Made by a program: the position numbers and the translations under genes. The notes under the pieces are model-generated. The model saw nothing but the letters and a program-made list of their open reading frames with translations. It was not told the origin of the DNA and searched no databases. A DNA stretch of 32,945 bases from Anaerohalosphaeraceae bacterium (lineage in GTDB: Bacteria > Planctomycetota > Phycisphaerae > Sedimentisphaerales > Anaerohalosphaeraceae): positions 49,440 through 82,384 of the forward strand of contig JBBFLK010000014.1 of the NCBI GenBank assembly GCA_037479115.1, given 5' to 3'. Within the stretch, counting starts at the first letter, position 1. Every line of letters starts with the position of its first letter. Below are positions 31,368 through 32,945 of the stretch, one piece after another.

Positions 31368-31379
31368 CCCGCCGGGCTA
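31365..31379. terminator. Palindrome joining two convergent stop codons
   Basis: A perfect 7-bp inverted repeat, TAGCCCG and CGGGCTA, has a single central base. The left TAG is the permease stop codon, and the right CTA is the complement of the uvrC TAG. No T-tract follows on either side, so intrinsic termination is uncertain. Confidence 0.4.
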
Positions 31380-32711
31380 CTCCTCCTCCAGCATCTTCTT
31401 TCGACGCAGGATATGATGATAATGCTGTGCAAACCGATGCGCCTCATCGCGGACGTACTGAAGCAGCTTTCGCACCGGCGACACCGCCGACAGCCGCAGC
31501 GGCTCCGTGCGGCCCGGCAGATAAATCAGCTCCTCCCTCTTGGCAATCGCCGCCAGATTCGGCATCGGCGCCCCCATCGTCCGCAGGGCCTCTTCGGCCG
31601 CGTGCAGCTGCCCGAGCCCGCCGTCAATCAGCACCAAATCCGGCCAGAGCTCCTCGCCCGCCAGCGCGTGTCTATACCGCCGGCTGATGACCTCCGCCAT
31701 CGCCGCAAAGTCATCCGAGGAGCCCGCCGCCCGGATGCGAAACCGCCGATAGCCCTCCTTAAACGGCTTGCCGTCGATGAACTGCACCATCGCCCCGACC
31801 GTCTCGCTGCCGGCCAGATGGGCAATATCAAACCCCTCAATAATCCGGATCGGCTGCGGGCTTTTGAGCAGATGCTGAAGTTTTTCCAGCGCCTCCGTCG
31901 GGTCCTGAAAGAATACCTCCGGCTGCACGTGCTCCTCCACGGTGCCGCGTTTGTCCAGATTCTCCAAAAGCCGAATCCGGTCCCGCAGCCGGGCCGCTTC
32001 TTCGAAATCCTGCCGCTTCGAGGCCTCCTGCATCCGCCGGCGGAGCCCCTCAATATACGACGAGCGCTTCGAGCCCAGAAACCGAATCAAATCGCGTATC
32101 TGCCGGCGGTAATCCTCGCGGCTGACCTTGTCCGCACACGGTGCGGTGCACTGGCGGATATGATACAAAAGGCACGGCCGGAAAAACCGCCGCTTCGGGT
32201 CATCCGAGCGAATCTCCAGCGTGCACGTGCGAAACAGAAAAATCTTCTGCAGAAGCCCCAGCACCTGCCGCAGGTCGCGCACGGCCGTAAACGGCCCGAA
32301 CAGCCGGCTGCGGGGGTTGGGACTGCGCGTGATATAGACACCCGGGAAATCTTCGCGCGTTGTGATTTCCAGATAGGGAAAGGTCTTGGAATCCTTTAAA
32401 TCCGTATTATACGGCGGGTGAATGTCCTTAATCAGGCGGGCCTCCTGCAGAATGGCCTCCGCCTCGCCGGCCGTTTCCAGATAGTCCACATCCGCCACCC
32501 GGCTGAGCATCTCGGCTATCCACGGGCCGCGGGTCTCGGCCAGATTGGCCCCGGGCTGAAAGTAGCTGCTCACCCGCGCGCGGAGATTCTTGCCCTTGCC
32601 GATATAGAGCACCTTCTCCTCGGCATCCTTCATAAAATACAGCCCCGGTCCCGTGGGAAACGTGCGGATTTTCTCCCGCAGGGCCTGCAGTTTGTCTTCT
32701 GAAAGCGCCAT
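31377..32711 (-). CDS. uvrC: UvrC excinuclease subunit lacking the C-terminal HhH domain
   Basis: A 444-aa UvrC, which makes both incisions in nucleotide excision repair with UvrA and UvrB. The N-terminal GIY-YIG nuclease has G-L-Y (23-25) and Y-I-G (36-38). A cysteine cluster (P-C-L-L-Y-H-I-R-Q-C-T-A-P-C) and a UVR helix (about 210-245) follow. The RNase H-like nuclease domain keeps its key acids in G-F-D-I-A-H and L-I-D-G-G, and the His in D-E-A-H-R-F. The protein stops about 20 residues after that His. The usual tandem helix-hairpin-helix DNA-binding domain is absent, and the length is about 150 short of the norm of about 600. Downstream DNA is the antisense of the permease, so this is not a frameshift. 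Confidence 0.93.
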   Translation of the reverse strand: MALSEDKLQALREKIRTFPTGPGLYFMKDAEEKVLYIGKGKNLRARVSSYFQPGANLAETRGPWIAEMLSRVADVDYLETAGEAEAILQEARLIKDIHPPYNTDLKDSKTFPYLEITTREDFPGVYITRSPNPRSRLFGPFTAVRDLRQVLGLLQKIFLFRTCTLEIRSDDPKRRFFRPCLLYHIRQCTAPCADKVSREDYRRQIRDLIRFLGSKRSSYIEGLRRRMQEASKRQDFEEAARLRDRIRLLENLDKRGTVEEHVQPEVFFQDPTEALEKLQHLLKSPQPIRIIEGFDIAHLAGSETVGAMVQFIDGKPFKEGYRRFRIRAAGSSDDFAAMAEVISRRYRHALAGEELWPDLVLIDGGLGQLHAAEEALRTMGAPMPNLAAIAKREELIYLPGRTEPLRLSAVSPVRKLLQYVRDEAHRFAQHYHHILRRKKMLEEE

Positions 32712-32719
32712 CGGAGAAG

Positions 32720-32725
32720 ATTATA
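32720..32725 (-). promoter_or_regulatory. -10 element of uvrC
   Basis: A perfect TATAAT on the minus strand ends 8 nt before the uvrC ATG (32711). The implied start near 32713 would give an almost leaderless message. No good -35 hexamer and no Shine-Dalgarno sequence are visible. Confidence 0.4.
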
Positions 32726-32760
32726 CCAGACCGCAGGCCTCAAAGGGAGTCGGAGGAAAC

Positions 32761-32842
32761 GGAAATCCGAAGCATGAAATACGAAATTCAAATCTCGAAA
32801 TCCGAAACAATTCACCACGGATTTCACCGATGACACGGATTA
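32761..32842. repeat. Dispersed-type intergenic repeats
   Basis: Two repeat-like blocks. The first (32761-32808) is a run of degenerate GAAATCCGAA-like units (GAAATACGAA, AAATCTCGAA, GAAATCCGAA). The second (32815-32842) is the imperfect direct repeat CACGGATTTCACCGATGA then CACGGATTA. Similar sequence recurs between genes in environmental planctomycete-type genomes, as I remember it; this could not be checked here. Read as protein it gives spurious low-complexity peptide. Confidence 0.5.
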
Positions 32843-32892
32843 GGAAAGGAAAGAAAAAAGGCACCGAAAGAGAAAAGCAAATGGATTTGTAG

Positions 32893-32941
32893 GATAACTG
32901 CTGACTGATAACTGCTCACTGATGACTGATAACTGGTCACT
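32893..32941. repeat. Tandem 14-bp repeat
   Basis: GATAACTGCTGACT (32893), GATAACTGCTCACT (32907), a half unit GATGACT (32921) and GATAACTGGTCACT (32928) follow each other without gaps. The array probably continues past the window end at 32945. It lies outside any gene, upstream of uvrC. Confidence 0.75.
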
Positions 32942-32945
32942 GGCC

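Overview
The window looks like chromosomal DNA from a Planctomycetota bacterium, most likely a Phycisphaerae or Sedimentisphaerales-type lineage. The reasons are a type II secretion-like prepilin with an H-X(9-10)-DG C-terminus, a secreted protein with planctomycete-style dockerin loops, an mcsA-mcsB pair outside the Firmicutes, and an etfB-etfA-acyl-CoA dehydrogenase cluster. This placement is inferred from gene families; no rRNA gene is present. The sequence is moderately GC-rich and densely coded, with many convergent gene pairs that touch or overlap at their stops.

Layout. 1-1422: a sugar-sensing AraC/XylR-type regulator with a clear sigma-70 promoter. 1507-2187 (minus): tmRNA (ssrA), followed at its 3' end by two related hairpins and a tiny GIY-YIG nuclease ORF. 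2254-5035 (minus): a prepilin-like protein, then a phasin-like/UbiB-kinase operon. 5349-6287: a secreted two-loop dockerin protein. 6314-9141 (minus): an iron-uptake operon (DtxR/MntR-type regulator, feoA, feoB) behind a promoter overlapped by a 33-bp palindromic operator. 9343-12173: glmS and prmC. 12178-14453 (minus): glyS and a TatD nuclease. 14644-16170: a zinc-ribbon and DUF5684-like membrane protein. 16248-18235: a PTPS/QueD homolog lacking its catalytic cysteine, then mcsA and mcsB (protein-arginine kinase). 18232-18900 (minus): a membrane-anchored thioredoxin fold without CxxC. 19023-19211: a small hypothetical ORF. 19392-23933: etfB, etfA, a long acyl-CoA dehydrogenase and a HAD phosphatase. 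24216-31367: dnaG, rpoD, an S41 C-terminal processing protease and a Cu/Zn-efflux-type permease. 31377-32711 (minus): a UvrC lacking the C-terminal HhH domain. 32712-32945: dispersed and tandem intergenic repeats.

Most of the window is housekeeping. No CRISPR array, prophage, transposase or classical defence island is visible. The observations most worth following are the GIY-YIG plus twin-hairpin module abutting the tmRNA 3' end, the catalytically altered PTPS homolog beside mcsAB, the shortened UvrC, the mixed metal-ligand set of the iron regulator, and the zinc-ribbon/DUF5684 membrane protein. All promoter and operator calls were made by eye and have no experimental support.
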